Assembly (NCBI RefSeq): GCF_000719285.1
Contig: NZ_JOFS01000001.1
Location: forward strand, 310,001-374,000
Direction of reading: 5' to 3'
DNA length: 64,000 nt
From: Streptomyces bicolor
GTDB taxonomy: Bacteria > Actinomycetota > Actinomycetes > Streptomycetales > Streptomycetaceae
Made by a program: the position numbers and the translations under genes. Positions 42,173 to 51,021 of the stretch are shown here, piece after piece; position 1 is the first letter of the stretch; every line of letters starts with the position of its first letter. The notes beneath the pieces were generated by a model that worked only from the letters and a program-made list of their open reading frames with translations, did not search any database and had not been told where the DNA came from.

Positions 42173-45100
42173 TCACGCGGCGGCCGCGACACGGACGTCC
42201 CGCAGCTGTTCCGCCAACGCCGCCACGGTGAACCGGATCTGGTCGGGCGTGTGGTCGCACGTCACGAAGAACCGCAGCCGGGACAGCTCCTCGGGGACCG
42301 CCGGGTGCAGGATCGGGTTGACGCTCACGCCCCGCCGGAAGAGCTCCCGGGCCAGCCACAGCGTGCGCGCCGAATCCCCCACGACGCACGGCACGATCGG
42401 CGTGTCGTGGCTGTGCCCGGTGTCGATCCCCGCCTCGCGGGCCAGGCGCACGAACAGCGCGGAGTTCTCCCGCAGCCGCGCCAGCCGCTCCGGCTCGGCC
42501 CGCATCAGCCGCAGTGCGGCCAGCGAGGCGGCCGTGTTCGCGGGGGTCATGCCCGCGCTGTAGACGAAGCCCGGCGCGGTGTACCGGAGGTACTCGACGA
42601 CGGCGCGGTTCGCGGCGACATAACCACCGCACCCGGCCAGCGCCTTGGACAGGGTGCCCATCCACAGGTCGACGTCCGGCCGCTCGACGTCGAAGTGCTC
42701 GCCGACGCCGCGCCCGGTGGCTCCGAGCACCCCGATGCTGTGTGCCTCGTCGACCATCAGCAGGGCCCCATGCCGGCGCTTGACCTCGACGAGGTCCGGC
42801 AGGGCCGCGATGTCGCCGTCCATGCTGTACACGCCCTCGACCACGACGAGCACCCGGCGGTACTGGTGGCGGACCCGGGTGAGGAGGGCGTCCAGGGCGC
42901 CCGCGTCGTTGTGCGGGAAGGGGCGCCGGGTGGCGCCGGAGAGCCGGCAGCCCTGCAGGACGCTGTCATGGGCGAGCGCGTCGTGGACGATCAGGTCGCC
43001 CGGCCCGACGAGATGCCCGATCACGGTGACGTTGGTGGCGTGTCCGCTCACCATGGTGATCGCGTCCTCCGTGCCGAGCGTGCGGGCGAGTTCGTCCTCC
43101 AGCCGCACATGGAGCGGACGGCTCCCGGACAGCAGCCGGCTGGCGGACGCCGACGTGCCGTACCGTTCGACGGCTTCCCCGACCGCCTCGCTCACCTCGG
43201 GATGCGTCGCCAGGCCCAGGTAGTTGTAGCCGGAGAAGGAGACGAGTTCCCGGCCGTCGACGACCGTCCGGTCCGTCATCCCGCCCTCGTGGACCAGGAA
43301 GTAGGGGTTGGGCAACCGGAGTCGGCCCAGTGTGGCCATGCGCTCCTGGTGTGCGGTGACCTCCGGGAAGCTCTCGATGCGCGTCTGCTCCTCGGGAAGT
43401 GCGGGGGCCTCGGCGGTGGGCGCGGTGACCGGTTCGGCCGTCCCGGCGGTGCCCGTGATCTTCGCCGTGATGCCTCCGACGGTCGCCCGGGCACTGTTCT
43501 CGTCCATTTTCAGGAACGGCCACCGGCGTCGCAGCGACGCGAACAGGTCGGTCAGCATCAGCGAGTCGAATCCGAGATCCTCGACGAGCACTTGGTCGCT
43601 GCGCAGGTGTTCCACGGGGAAGGCGCTGATGCGGGCTATCTGCTCGAGCACCGCGTCCTCAGCCTCGGCACCGGATCCGAGACGGGGTGGTGCGCACGGC
43701 CGGGAGGATGTGGCGGGAGCGACGGCCGGGGCAGCGTTCGCGACGTCGGGGCGAGGGGTTTCCACGGCGGGCAGCGTGTCGCTGAGGCGCCTGAGGGCCG
43801 ACACCTGTTGCTGGATGAGGTCGAGCAGTTCGTACATCGGGTTCTCCTTCCTCATCTGGCTCTCCCTGTTCGTCGGTTGCTCGTCGTTCGGGTCTCCGGT
43901 CGGGGCCGAAACGGGCACGGCGCGGCCGGCTCCGTCGCCCGCGGGTCGCGGCACCCAGTAGGGCCGCGTCTCCAGCCGGGCCACCGGCAGGTCCAGCAGC
44001 CGGCGATCCCGCTCCCGCACCAGGGCCCGGGGGTCGACCGGGACGCCCAGGACCGCGAGCCGGGCGAGGGCCCGCAGGAACCCGTACGCGTCGTCCGGCG
44101 CCGTGCCGTCGGCGGAGACGACGTGGATGTCGCCCCGGTCGGCGAGGTTGCGGCGGACGGAGGTGAGCAGCGAACCGCCGCCCGCCACCTGGAGGAAGAC
44201 GCGCGCGCCCGCGTCGTAGGCGCCGCGCACGGCGTCACCGAAGCGGACCGGCGCGGACGCGTGACGCGCCCACAGCTCGCGCAGCCGTTCGGGCTCGTCG
44301 CACACGGCCCCGCTCACCGCCGAGACGAACGGCACGCGGGGGGCGGCGAGGGGGCGCCGTTCGAGGTCCGCGCGCATGGTGTCGTCGGCCCGGGCAAGGC
44401 GCGGGGAGTGAAAGGCGTGCGACACATCGAGCGCGGACGTCACGACGCCGGCCTTCGAGCAGGCGCTTCGTAGCGCGCCGAGCCCCTCCTCGCTGCCGCT
44501 GACCACGATCTGCCGCGGCTGGTTGAAGCACGCGAGCCATACGTCGTCGATGCCCCGTACGAGCTCACGGCAGGTCTCCTCGTCGGCCTGCAGGGCGAGC
44601 ATCCCGCCGTGCGGCTCGGCCTCCGCCTCCCGCAGCACCGCGCCGCGGTGGGCCAGCAGCCGTATGGTCTCGTCGTCGCTGAGGAAGCCGGCGGCCGCGG
44701 CTGCCGCGAACTCCCCGACGCTGTGGCCGAGTACGAGGCCGGGGGCGACACCGCAAGCGGCCAGCAGCCGGGTGGCGGCGATCTGCACGGTGCCCAGCAG
44801 GGGCTGGCACACCTCCGTCCCGGCCAGCCGTCGCCTGAGCGCCAGCCGCGCCTCGGCCGCGTCGTCCGTCCCGCCGTACAGCAGACCGGCGACGTCGACG
44901 CCGGCGGCCTGCCGGGCCACCTCGCCCAGCCTGCCGACGGTCTCCCGGAAGTCGGGGAACCGCTGGTGGAGGTCCCGCATCAGGCCCGGCCGCTGGCTGC
45001 CCTGACCGGGGAAGACGAAGGCGACCCGGCGCTCGGCGGGCGGCAGCGGAGCGTCGGCGGCGAAGGCACCGTCGCCGAGATCGCCCCGGGCGCCGTCGGC

Positions 45101-46735
45101 CAGCTGCCGGCGGGCCCGCCGCAGCCGCTCGGTGAACGCGGCCGGATCGGCGGCCACGATCGCGAGCCGGCTCGGCAGCGGCTCGCGCCCGCCCAGGGTG
45201 TGGGCAAGCGCCGCCATCGACGGCGCCGGCGTGCGGTCCAGAGTGTCGAGCAGCGCCCCGGTGTGCTCCAGGAGCGATTCCCGACCGCCCGCCGAGATCA
45301 GGGCGAGGTGGGGCTCGGCCACGGATGCGGTGCGGACCGGTCCTCCCGAGGTGGCCGGGGCCGGTGCCTCCTGGAGGACCACGTGGACGTTCGTACCGCC
45401 GAAGCCGAACGAGCTGACGGCCGCACACCGCGGGGCGTCGCCGTCCGGCCACGGCCGAGGGGTGTCGGCGATGCGCAGGCCGGCGGCGTCCAGCCCGAGA
45501 TCCGGACGGGGGGTGAAGTCCGGCTGCGGAACGACCGTACGGTGATGCACGACCAGCGCTGTCTTGATCAGTCCGGCGATGCCCGCGGCGGACAGCGAGT
45601 GCCCGATCAGGGCCTTGGCCGAGGAGAGGTGGCACGGGCCGGGGTCCCCGTCCGCGTGCTCGGTCCGCAGCCGGCGCAGCGCTTCCACCTCCACGCGGTC
45701 GCCGACGGAGGTGGCCGTGCCGTGGGCCTCGACGAAGCCCACGGCGGAGGGCGGCAGACCCGCGTCGGCGAAGGCACGGCGCATGGCCCGCAGCTGGCCT
45801 TCGGCGGTGGGGACCAGGGGTCCGGGGGCGGTGCCGTCGTTCGCCGAGCCGATGCCCTTGATGACGGCGTAGACACGGTCACCGGCGGCGAGCGCGTCCC
45901 GCAGCGGCCGTACGACGACGACGCCGGCGCCCTCGCCGAGGACGAAGCCGTCGGCCCGCTCGTCGAACGGCCGGCACACCCCGCTGGCCGACAGGGCGCC
46001 CAGGCGGGAGAAGCCCACGAGGCTGTCCGGGGTGAGGCTGAGGTAGACACCGCCGACCACGGCCATCGCGCAGGTCCCCCGGCGCAGCTGGAGCACCGCC
46101 TGGTCGAGGGCGATCAGGGAGCTGGAGCAGGCGGCGTCGACGGCGAAGCTGGGGCCGCCGAGGTCGAAGTGCCGGCTCACGGCGGCGGGCGCCATGTTGA
46201 GCAGGCTCCCCGGCAGGGCGAAGGCCTGGAGGGGGCTGAGCTGCTCGGTGGCCCGGTCCCGCAGGGCCCGCAGGAGGTCGGGGTCGGCCGTGCCGCCGAG
46301 CGACCCGTCGGCGAGGGCGACGGCCCGCAGGCGGGCCGTCATGAGCTCCTTGTAGTCGGACACCGACAGGCCGAAGAAGACGCCGGTGTTCTCCCGGTCG
46401 AAGCCGCCCCGGCCCATCCCCGCGTCGTCGAGGGCCTCGCGGGTCACGTCGAGCATCAGCCGGTGCTGCGGATCCATGGCCTCGACGCGGCGGGGCGGCA
46501 TGCCGTAGTGCAGGGCGGCGAAGCGGTCCACCTCGTCCAGGAAGGCGACCTGGTCGGTGTACGCGGTGTCGCCGGCGGACCGGTCGGCGGGTGCGTGGAA
46601 CGTGTCGTGGTTCCAGCGGTCCGCGGGCACCGGGGCGAACTGCCGCTCCGCGCCGTGGAGGAGTTTCCAGTACGCCTGGCTGTCCCGGGCGCCGGGGAAG
46701 CGACAGCCGAGTCCGACGATGGCGATGTCATTCAT
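42173..46735 (-). CDS. Single-module polyketide synthase fused to alpha-oxoamine synthase (KS-AT-ACP-AOS)
   Basis: 1520 residues from the ATG at 46735. Domain order: ketosynthase with Cys203, His338 and His379; acyltransferase with GHSVGEF (Ser672) and HAFH (773-776), indicating malonyl-CoA; acyl carrier domain with DLGFDSLM (Ser1058); and a PLP-dependent alpha-oxoamine synthase with VDEAHSIGVLGATGRG and GTLSKALAG (Lys1364). There is no ketoreductase, dehydratase or thioesterase. The AOS should release the acyl chain by decarboxylative condensation with an amino acid, giving an alpha-aminoketone. An internal ATG at 43837 with a perfect AAGGAG site could make a free 554-residue ACP-AOS. No other polyketide genes are adjacent. 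Confidence 0.93.
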   Translation of the reverse strand: MNDIAIVGLGCRFPGARDSQAYWKLLHGAERQFAPVPADRWNHDTFHAPADRSAGDTAYTDQVAFLDEVDRFAALHYGMPPRRVEAMDPQHRLMLDVTREALDDAGMGRGGFDRENTGVFFGLSVSDYKELMTARLRAVALADGSLGGTADPDLLRALRDRATEQLSPLQAFALPGSLLNMAPAAVSRHFDLGGPSFAVDAACSSSLIALDQAVLQLRRGTCAMAVVGGVYLSLTPDSLVGFSRLGALSASGVCRPFDERADGFVLGEGAGVVVVRPLRDALAAGDRVYAVIKGIGSANDGTAPGPLVPTAEGQLRAMRRAFADAGLPPSAVGFVEAHGTATSVGDRVEVEALRRLRTEHADGDPGPCHLSSAKALIGHSLSAAGIAGLIKTALVVHHRTVVPQPDFTPRPDLGLDAAGLRIADTPRPWPDGDAPRCAAVSSFGFGGTNVHVVLQEAPAPATSGGPVRTASVAEPHLALISAGGRESLLEHTGALLDTLDRTPAPSMAALAHTLGGREPLPSRLAIVAADPAAFTERLRRARRQLADGARGDLGDGAFAADAPLPPAERRVAFVFPGQGSQRPGLMRDLHQRFPDFRETVGRLGEVARQAAGVDVAGLLYGGTDDAAEARLALRRRLAGTEVCQPLLGTVQIAATRLLAACGVAPGLVLGHSVGEFAAAAAAGFLSDDETIRLLAHRGAVLREAEAEPHGGMLALQADEETCRELVRGIDDVWLACFNQPRQIVVSGSEEGLGALRSACSKAGVVTSALDVSHAFHSPRLARADDTMRADLERRPLAAPRVPFVSAVSGAVCDEPERLRELWARHASAPVRFGDAVRGAYDAGARVFLQVAGGGSLLTSVRRNLADRGDIHVVSADGTAPDDAYGFLRALARLAVLGVPVDPRALVRERDRRLLDLPVARLETRPYWVPRPAGDGAGRAVPVSAPTGDPNDEQPTNRESQMRKENPMYELLDLIQQQVSALRRLSDTLPAVETPRPDVANAAPAVAPATSSRPCAPPRLGSGAEAEDAVLEQIARISAFPVEHLRSDQVLVEDLGFDSLMLTDLFASLRRRWPFLKMDENSARATVGGITAKITGTAGTAEPVTAPTAEAPALPEEQTRIESFPEVTAHQERMATLGRLRLPNPYFLVHEGGMTDRTVVDGRELVSFSGYNYLGLATHPEVSEAVGEAVERYGTSASASRLLSGSRPLHVRLEDELARTLGTEDAITMVSGHATNVTVIGHLVGPGDLIVHDALAHDSVLQGCRLSGATRRPFPHNDAGALDALLTRVRHQYRRVLVVVEGVYSMDGDIAALPDLVEVKRRHGALLMVDEAHSIGVLGATGRGVGEHFDVERPDVDLWMGTLSKALAGCGGYVAANRAVVEYLRYTAPGFVYSAGMTPANTAASLAALRLMRAEPERLARLRENSALFVRLAREAGIDTGHSHDTPIVPCVVGDSARTLWLARELFRRGVSVNPILHPAVPEELSRLRFFVTCDHTPDQIRFTVAALAEQLRDVRVAAAA

Positions 46736-46960
46736 GGGGAGACCTGCTTGGTTCGGGTGGCCGGGGCGGGCGGTCGACTGCCACGCTCCCCCGCAACCGG
46801 GGAGGCGCTCCAGCCCCGGCTGTTCGCCGCTTGACGGGTGGCGGCTCATCCGCTAGACGGGCCCGGTTCCCACGGGAACGGCCGTCCGGCCCAGCCCGTC
46901 CTGCGGGCCGCCGCAGCCCTGTGGCACGGTGCCGGGAAGGCGAGCTGGAAGGGTGCGCGC

Positions 46961-47560
46961 GTGGCTGATCTGTTTCTCGTCCGGCACGGTGAGACCGAGT
47001 GGTCGCGGTCCGGGCGGCACACGGGATGGACGGACGTGCCCCTCACCGAGCGCGGGCGGGAGGAGGCGCGGCGGCTGGTGCCGTTGATCCGGTCGCACCG
47101 GATCGGGGCCGCCTTCGTCAGCCCGGCGCAGCGGGCCCGGGAGACCGCCGAGCTGATCGGGCTGCACGACGTGCGGGTCGACCCGGATCTGCGCGAGTGG
47201 GACTACGGCGGGTACGAGGGGATCACGACCGTCGAGATCCAGCGCGAGCGGCCGGGGTGGTTCCTGTTCACGGACGGGGTCGCGCCCGGGCCGCCCGACC
47301 GTCCCGGGGAGAGCCCGGAACAGGTCGGGGAGCGCGCGGACCGGATGCTGGCCAAGGTGGACGCGGCGTTCGCCAACAACGAGGGGTGCGTGGTGCTGGT
47401 GGCGCACGGGCACTTCCTGCGGGTGCTCACGGCCCGGCGGCTCGGGCTGCCGGCCGCGCAGGGGGCGCTGTTCCAGCTGGCCACGGGGACGGTGTGCCGG
47501 CTGGGCACGGAGCATGGGCGGCCGGTGATCGCCGGGTGGAATGTCAGACCCGGGCCGTAG
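46961..47560 (+). CDS. Histidine phosphatase (phosphoglycerate mutase-like)
   Basis: 199 residues from a GTG at 46961 with GGAAGG upstream. It has the branch 1 motif LVRHGETEW with the catalytic His, SPAQRARETAEL, and VLVAHGHFLRVL with the second His. The small size and these motifs fit acid phosphatases such as RNase H-linked CobC-type enzymes rather than glycolytic mutase. Divergent from the PKS gene across about 225 bp. Substrate unknown. Confidence 0.9.
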   Translation: MADLFLVRHGETEWSRSGRHTGWTDVPLTERGREEARRLVPLIRSHRIGAAFVSPAQRARETAELIGLHDVRVDPDLREWDYGGYEGITTVEIQRERPGWFLFTDGVAPGPPDRPGESPEQVGERADRMLAKVDAAFANNEGCVVLVAHGHFLRVLTARRLGLPAAQGALFQLATGTVCRLGTEHGRPVIAGWNVRPGP

Positions 47561-47632
47561 CCTTCCCAGCAGACAGGGCGGTGCCTGCGCGAGAGGTGCG
47601 GCCCGTGCCCGACGTCTGGGGAGGAGCACGCC

Positions 47633-48265
47633 GTGACGAGACCACCGACCGCGGCTCAGCGGCGTGTCATCGACGCCGCCGATCCCGTGACCGGTCGGGT
47701 CAGAGGTACGCAGGCGCAGCTCGCGGCGCTGGTGAAGCGGGGGCTGGCCTTCCGGCACCCGCGGCCCCCGCACGATCACTTTCTGACGCCGGCGGGGCAT
47801 CGGATACGGGAGGAGGCGGAGCCGACAGCGCCTCCGCAGCCCGCGGCTCCCGCGGCCGACGGGGTGTTCGCCGCCCGGATCGGCGGGGAGGAGGACGCGC
47901 CGAAGACCGGACCGGCCCGCGTCCGGGAGGTGCACAGCGCCTGGCAGGGGCTGCTGGAGCTGCGCCGGATGACCAACCCGGACGGGGCCATGGACCGGCC
48001 GTGCGCGTGGGAGCGGACGCATCTGGTGCAGGCCGCCGCGCTCGCCCTGGAGGCCGCCGGGCACGCTCCGGCCGAGCGGGAGGCGGCGGAGGGGTACCGG
48101 GTGCGGGCCACCCCGCAGCCCGAGGCCGTGGCCGTGCACGAGCCGGACGGTGCGCGTCTGCGAGCCTGCGCGGCCACACTGGAGGAGGCGGGCTGGCAGG
48201 TCGGCGAACACACCGAGCCCCGCACCAGAGCGCGCTATCTGCTGGCGTCCCCACGCCGGGCATGA
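47633..48265 (+). CDS. Hypothetical protein with N-terminal winged-helix-like region
   Basis: 210 residues from a GTG with GGGGAGGAG upstream. Residues 1-60 read as a compact helical region ending in FLTPAGHRIREE, like the beta-wing of MarR/PadR-type domains. A Pro/Ala-rich linker follows, then a helical middle (WQGLLELRRMTNP) and a C-terminal part with ARLRACAATLEEAGWQVGEH. I do not recognise the family. It is in line with the phosphatase and thioesterase genes. Confidence 0.65.
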   Translation: MTRPPTAAQRRVIDAADPVTGRVRGTQAQLAALVKRGLAFRHPRPPHDHFLTPAGHRIREEAEPTAPPQPAAPAADGVFAARIGGEEDAPKTGPARVREVHSAWQGLLELRRMTNPDGAMDRPCAWERTHLVQAAALALEAAGHAPAEREAAEGYRVRATPQPEAVAVHEPDGARLRACAATLEEAGWQVGEHTEPRTRARYLLASPRRA

Positions 48266-48316
48266 CCGGCATGCCAAGATCGGTGCACAGGGCATCGAGC
48301 ATGAGAAGGGGAAACA

Positions 48317-48739
48317 GTGAGCGAGCCGTTCTCCGTCCGGATCACCGTGCGCGGCTATGAGACGGATGTGCAGGGGCACGTCAACCAGAGCGTGTACATC
48401 AACTATGCGGAGCACGCCCGGTGGTCGCTGCTCCAGGCCGCGGGCATCACCCAGACGGGGCTCATAGGCAAGGGGGTGGGTCCGGTCGCGCTGGAGACGA
48501 CCGTCCGCTACAAGCGGGAGCTCCTCGCCGGTGACGAGGTCGACGTGACCTGCTCCTTCGAGTGGTCGGGCGGCAAGACCTTCCGCATCCACCAGACCAT
48601 GCGCAAGGCGGACGGCACGGTGGCGGCCGAACTCACGGCGGTGGGCGGCCTGCTGGACCTCCAGGAACGCAGGATGGTGGCCAACCCGCAGGACTACTTC
48701 AAGGAACTGGCCACGGACCCGAGCCTGTTCGGGCTCTAG
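48317..48739 (+). CDS. 4HBT-like acyl-CoA thioesterase
   Basis: 140 residues from a GTG with AAGGGGA upstream. The hotdog-fold pattern is clear: VRGYETDVQGHVNQSVYINYAEHARW (with the conserved Asp and His-Val-Asn), ETTVRYKRELLAGDEV and RIHQTMRKADGTVAAEL. It hydrolyses acyl-CoA or acyl-ACP thioesters. It is not adjacent to the PKS, being about 1.6 kb beyond its start, so a joint role is only possible. Confidence 0.88.
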   Translation: MSEPFSVRITVRGYETDVQGHVNQSVYINYAEHARWSLLQAAGITQTGLIGKGVGPVALETTVRYKRELLAGDEVDVTCSFEWSGGKTFRIHQTMRKADGTVAAELTAVGGLLDLQERRMVANPQDYFKELATDPSLFGL

Positions 48740-48833
48740 TCACCGGCACGGCACGGGAGAGCACAACCATTCGCATGCCCCGCGGGTCACACCATGCAGG
48801 AGCAACCACCTCCAATGGTTACCAGGGGGAAAT

Positions 48834-49283
48834 ATGCGATTCACCCGATCTGCGCTGTCCGCCGCCGCGTTAGCGGCCCTGACGGTGGGGACCACGGCCG
48901 CCCTGACGGCACCCGCCTCCGCGGCGCCCAACACCACACCGCAGAAGGTCTGCGGAAGCGCCTACAAGACCGTGAACTCGGCACCCGTCGGCTCGCTCGG
49001 CACCGTCTACCTGACGTACAACGCCTCCAACGGCAAGAACTGCGTGGCGACCATCCGGAACAACCCGGGCACCGCCAGGGACATGTCCGCGTGGGTGTAC
49101 ATCCCGGACACCGAGGAGTACGACGAGGACTACGGGCGCTACACGTCGTACGCCGGGCCGACCTACGTCTACGGCAAGGCCCACTGCGTGGACTGGGGCG
49201 GTCACATCAGCAACGTGTACGTGCAGATCACGGGCTCCAACTGCGGCGCCCTGAAGGAGCACCGGGTCACCTACACCCGCTGA
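48834..49283 (+). CDS. sapA: SapA-like secreted spore-associated protein
   Basis: 149 residues with a signal peptide (alanine-rich, cleavage near PASAAP) and a mature domain of about 118 residues containing four Cys residues. The pattern KVCGSAYKTVNSAPVG, LTYNASNGKNCVAT and AHCVDWGGHI matches streptomycete spore-associated protein A. It is exported and may coat spores or hyphae. Strong ribosome-binding site GGGGGAAAT. A good terminator follows at 49304. Confidence 0.8.
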   Translation: MRFTRSALSAAALAALTVGTTAALTAPASAAPNTTPQKVCGSAYKTVNSAPVGSLGTVYLTYNASNGKNCVATIRNNPGTARDMSAWVYIPDTEEYDEDYGRYTSYAGPTYVYGKAHCVDWGGHISNVYVQITGSNCGALKEHRVTYTR

Positions 49284-49303
49284 CCCGGCACAGTGAGAAC
49301 GGC

Positions 49304-49340
49304 TCGCCCTGGCAGGACTCGCGGAGTTCTGCCAGGGCGA
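49304..49340. terminator. Terminator hairpin between sapA and the permease gene
   Basis: TCGCCCTGGCAG (49304-49315) pairs perfectly with CTGCCAGGGCGA (49329-49340) around a 13-base loop. It lies between convergent genes and likely terminates both. Confidence 0.75.
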
Positions 49341-49357
49341 ACGCGTGTTCGCCGGCC

Positions 49358-50731
49358 TCAAGGCGTGGTGGTCACCGGTTCCATCGGGGCCGTGACCTCG
49401 TCGGCCTCACGTCCCTTGCCCAGGTGGTTGAAGACGAGGTTCAGCACCACCGCCGCCACACAGCCCGTCGAGATCCCCGAGTCCAGCACGATCCGCACCG
49501 TCTCCGGGAAGGCGTGGTAGAACTCCGGCGCGGTGATCGGGACGATGCCGACGGCCAGTGAGACGGCGACGATCAGGACGTTGTTGTCCTTCTCCAGGCC
49601 GGCCTTGACCAAGGTCTGGATGCCGCTGGCGGCCACCGAACCGAAGAGGACCACGCCGGCGCCGCCGAGCACGGGGCGCGGGACGACCGCGATGAGCGAC
49701 GCGGCCATCGGGCACAGGCCCATCAGCACCAGGAACCCGCCGCCCACGGCGACGACGTACCGGCTGCGGATCCTCGTCATCGCGACCAGGCCGATGTTCT
49801 GCGCGAAGGCGCTGCACATGAAGCCGTTGAAGAGGGGGCTGATCGCCGAGCCGAGGGTGTCGGCGCGCAGGCCCGCCGCGATGGTCTTCTCGTCGGCCGG
49901 GCGCTCGACGATCTCCCCCAGCGCCAGCATGTCGGCGGTCGACTCGGTCATCGACACCACCATCACCACGCACATCGAGATGATCGCGGCGAGCTGGAAC
50001 TGCGGGGCGCCGAAGTGGAACGGGGTCGGGAAGCCGATGACGTCCGCGTCCGCCACCGGGCCGAAGTCCGTGACGCCGAACGGGATCGCGATCAGCGTGC
50101 CGACGACCAGGCCGAGGAGTACGGCGATCTGCTTGACGAAGCCGCGGGTGAAGCGGCGCAGCAGCAGGACGATCAGCAGGGTTCCGGCCGCCAGTCCCAG
50201 GTTCGTGGCCGAACCGTAGTCGTCCGCCGCCGGATTGGGACCCTGCGCCCAGCCGAAGGCGACCGGCAGCAGCGAGATGCCGATCAGCGTGATGACCGTA
50301 CCCGTCACCACCGGCGGGAAGAAGCGCACCGCCTTGCTGAAGAAGGGGGCGGCGAGGAAGCCCAGGAGGCCGGCGACGATGACCGCGCCGAAGATGATCG
50401 GCAGCGCGTCGGACTTGTCCTCGGTGGAGGCGACGATCGCGGTCATGGGGGCGACGCCGGCGAAGGTGACGCCGTTGACGAACGGCAGCCGGGCGCCGAT
50501 CTTCCAGATGCCGAGGGTCTGGAGGAAGGTGGCGAGGCCCGCTGTGAAGAGGCAGGCGCCGGTGAGGAAGGTCAGTTCGGTGGCGGACAGGCCTATGGCC
50601 GCCCCGACGATCAGGGGTGGGGCGACGACTCCCGCGTACATGGCGGCCACGTGCTGCAGGCCGGTGGTCGCCATTTTCAGGGCGGGGAGTTTCTCGTCGA
50701 CAGGGTGGGGTGAAACGGGCTGGGCGGACAC
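49358..50731 (-). CDS. NCS2-family nucleobase:cation symporter (urate/xanthine permease)
   Basis: 457 residues from a GTG at 50731 with AGGAG 8 nt upstream. The protein has about 12-14 transmembrane segments and the NCS2 signature region with TESTADMLALGEI, NGFMCSAFAQNIGLVAMTRIRSRYVV and VLFGSVAASGIQTL. The AFAQNIG segment is the motif discussed for uric acid/xanthine carriers such as UapA/PucJK. Lying beside 8-oxoguanine deaminase and uricase, it most likely imports urate, xanthine or related purines. Confidence 0.92.
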   Translation of the reverse strand: MSAQPVSPHPVDEKLPALKMATTGLQHVAAMYAGVVAPPLIVGAAIGLSATELTFLTGACLFTAGLATFLQTLGIWKIGARLPFVNGVTFAGVAPMTAIVASTEDKSDALPIIFGAVIVAGLLGFLAAPFFSKAVRFFPPVVTGTVITLIGISLLPVAFGWAQGPNPAADDYGSATNLGLAAGTLLIVLLLRRFTRGFVKQIAVLLGLVVGTLIAIPFGVTDFGPVADADVIGFPTPFHFGAPQFQLAAIISMCVVMVVSMTESTADMLALGEIVERPADEKTIAAGLRADTLGSAISPLFNGFMCSAFAQNIGLVAMTRIRSRYVVAVGGGFLVLMGLCPMAASLIAVVPRPVLGGAGVVLFGSVAASGIQTLVKAGLEKDNNVLIVAVSLAVGIVPITAPEFYHAFPETVRIVLDSGISTGCVAAVVLNLVFNHLGKGREADEVTAPMEPVTTTP

Positions 50732-50802
50732 TGCGGCTCTCCTCCGGTCGGTTGAACGCGTCGGCTCTGACGCGGGTTCAAGGAGGTGGTGCAAGCGGTC
50801 AT

Positions 50803-50852
50803 GGGGGTACCTCCCGCTCGAGCGAATTCGAGAGTGGGGGAGGGACCAGGGA
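50803..50852. repeat. Streptomyces-type dispersed intergenic repeat
   Basis: GGGGGTACCTCCCGCTCGAG followed by CGAATTCGAGAGTGGGGGAGG forms an imperfect hairpin. It closely resembles a repeat I recall in many Streptomyces intergenic regions. It lies in the 290-bp gap between the 8-oxoguanine deaminase gene and the permease gene; the rest of that gap shows no gene. Confidence 0.55.
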
Positions 50853-51021
50853 CGGGCCCGTTCTGGGGGAAACGGAGACCGTTCCGGGGCGCGTGCGTCC
50901 AACACGCGCCCCGGCGACGGCCGCCATGGACCCCGCTCGGGTCCACGGCTGCCGACCGGGAGCCGTCCCTCCCGGCCGGAGATCAAGTGCCGTATCGAGT
51001 AAGGAGATTTCAGTACGGCGA

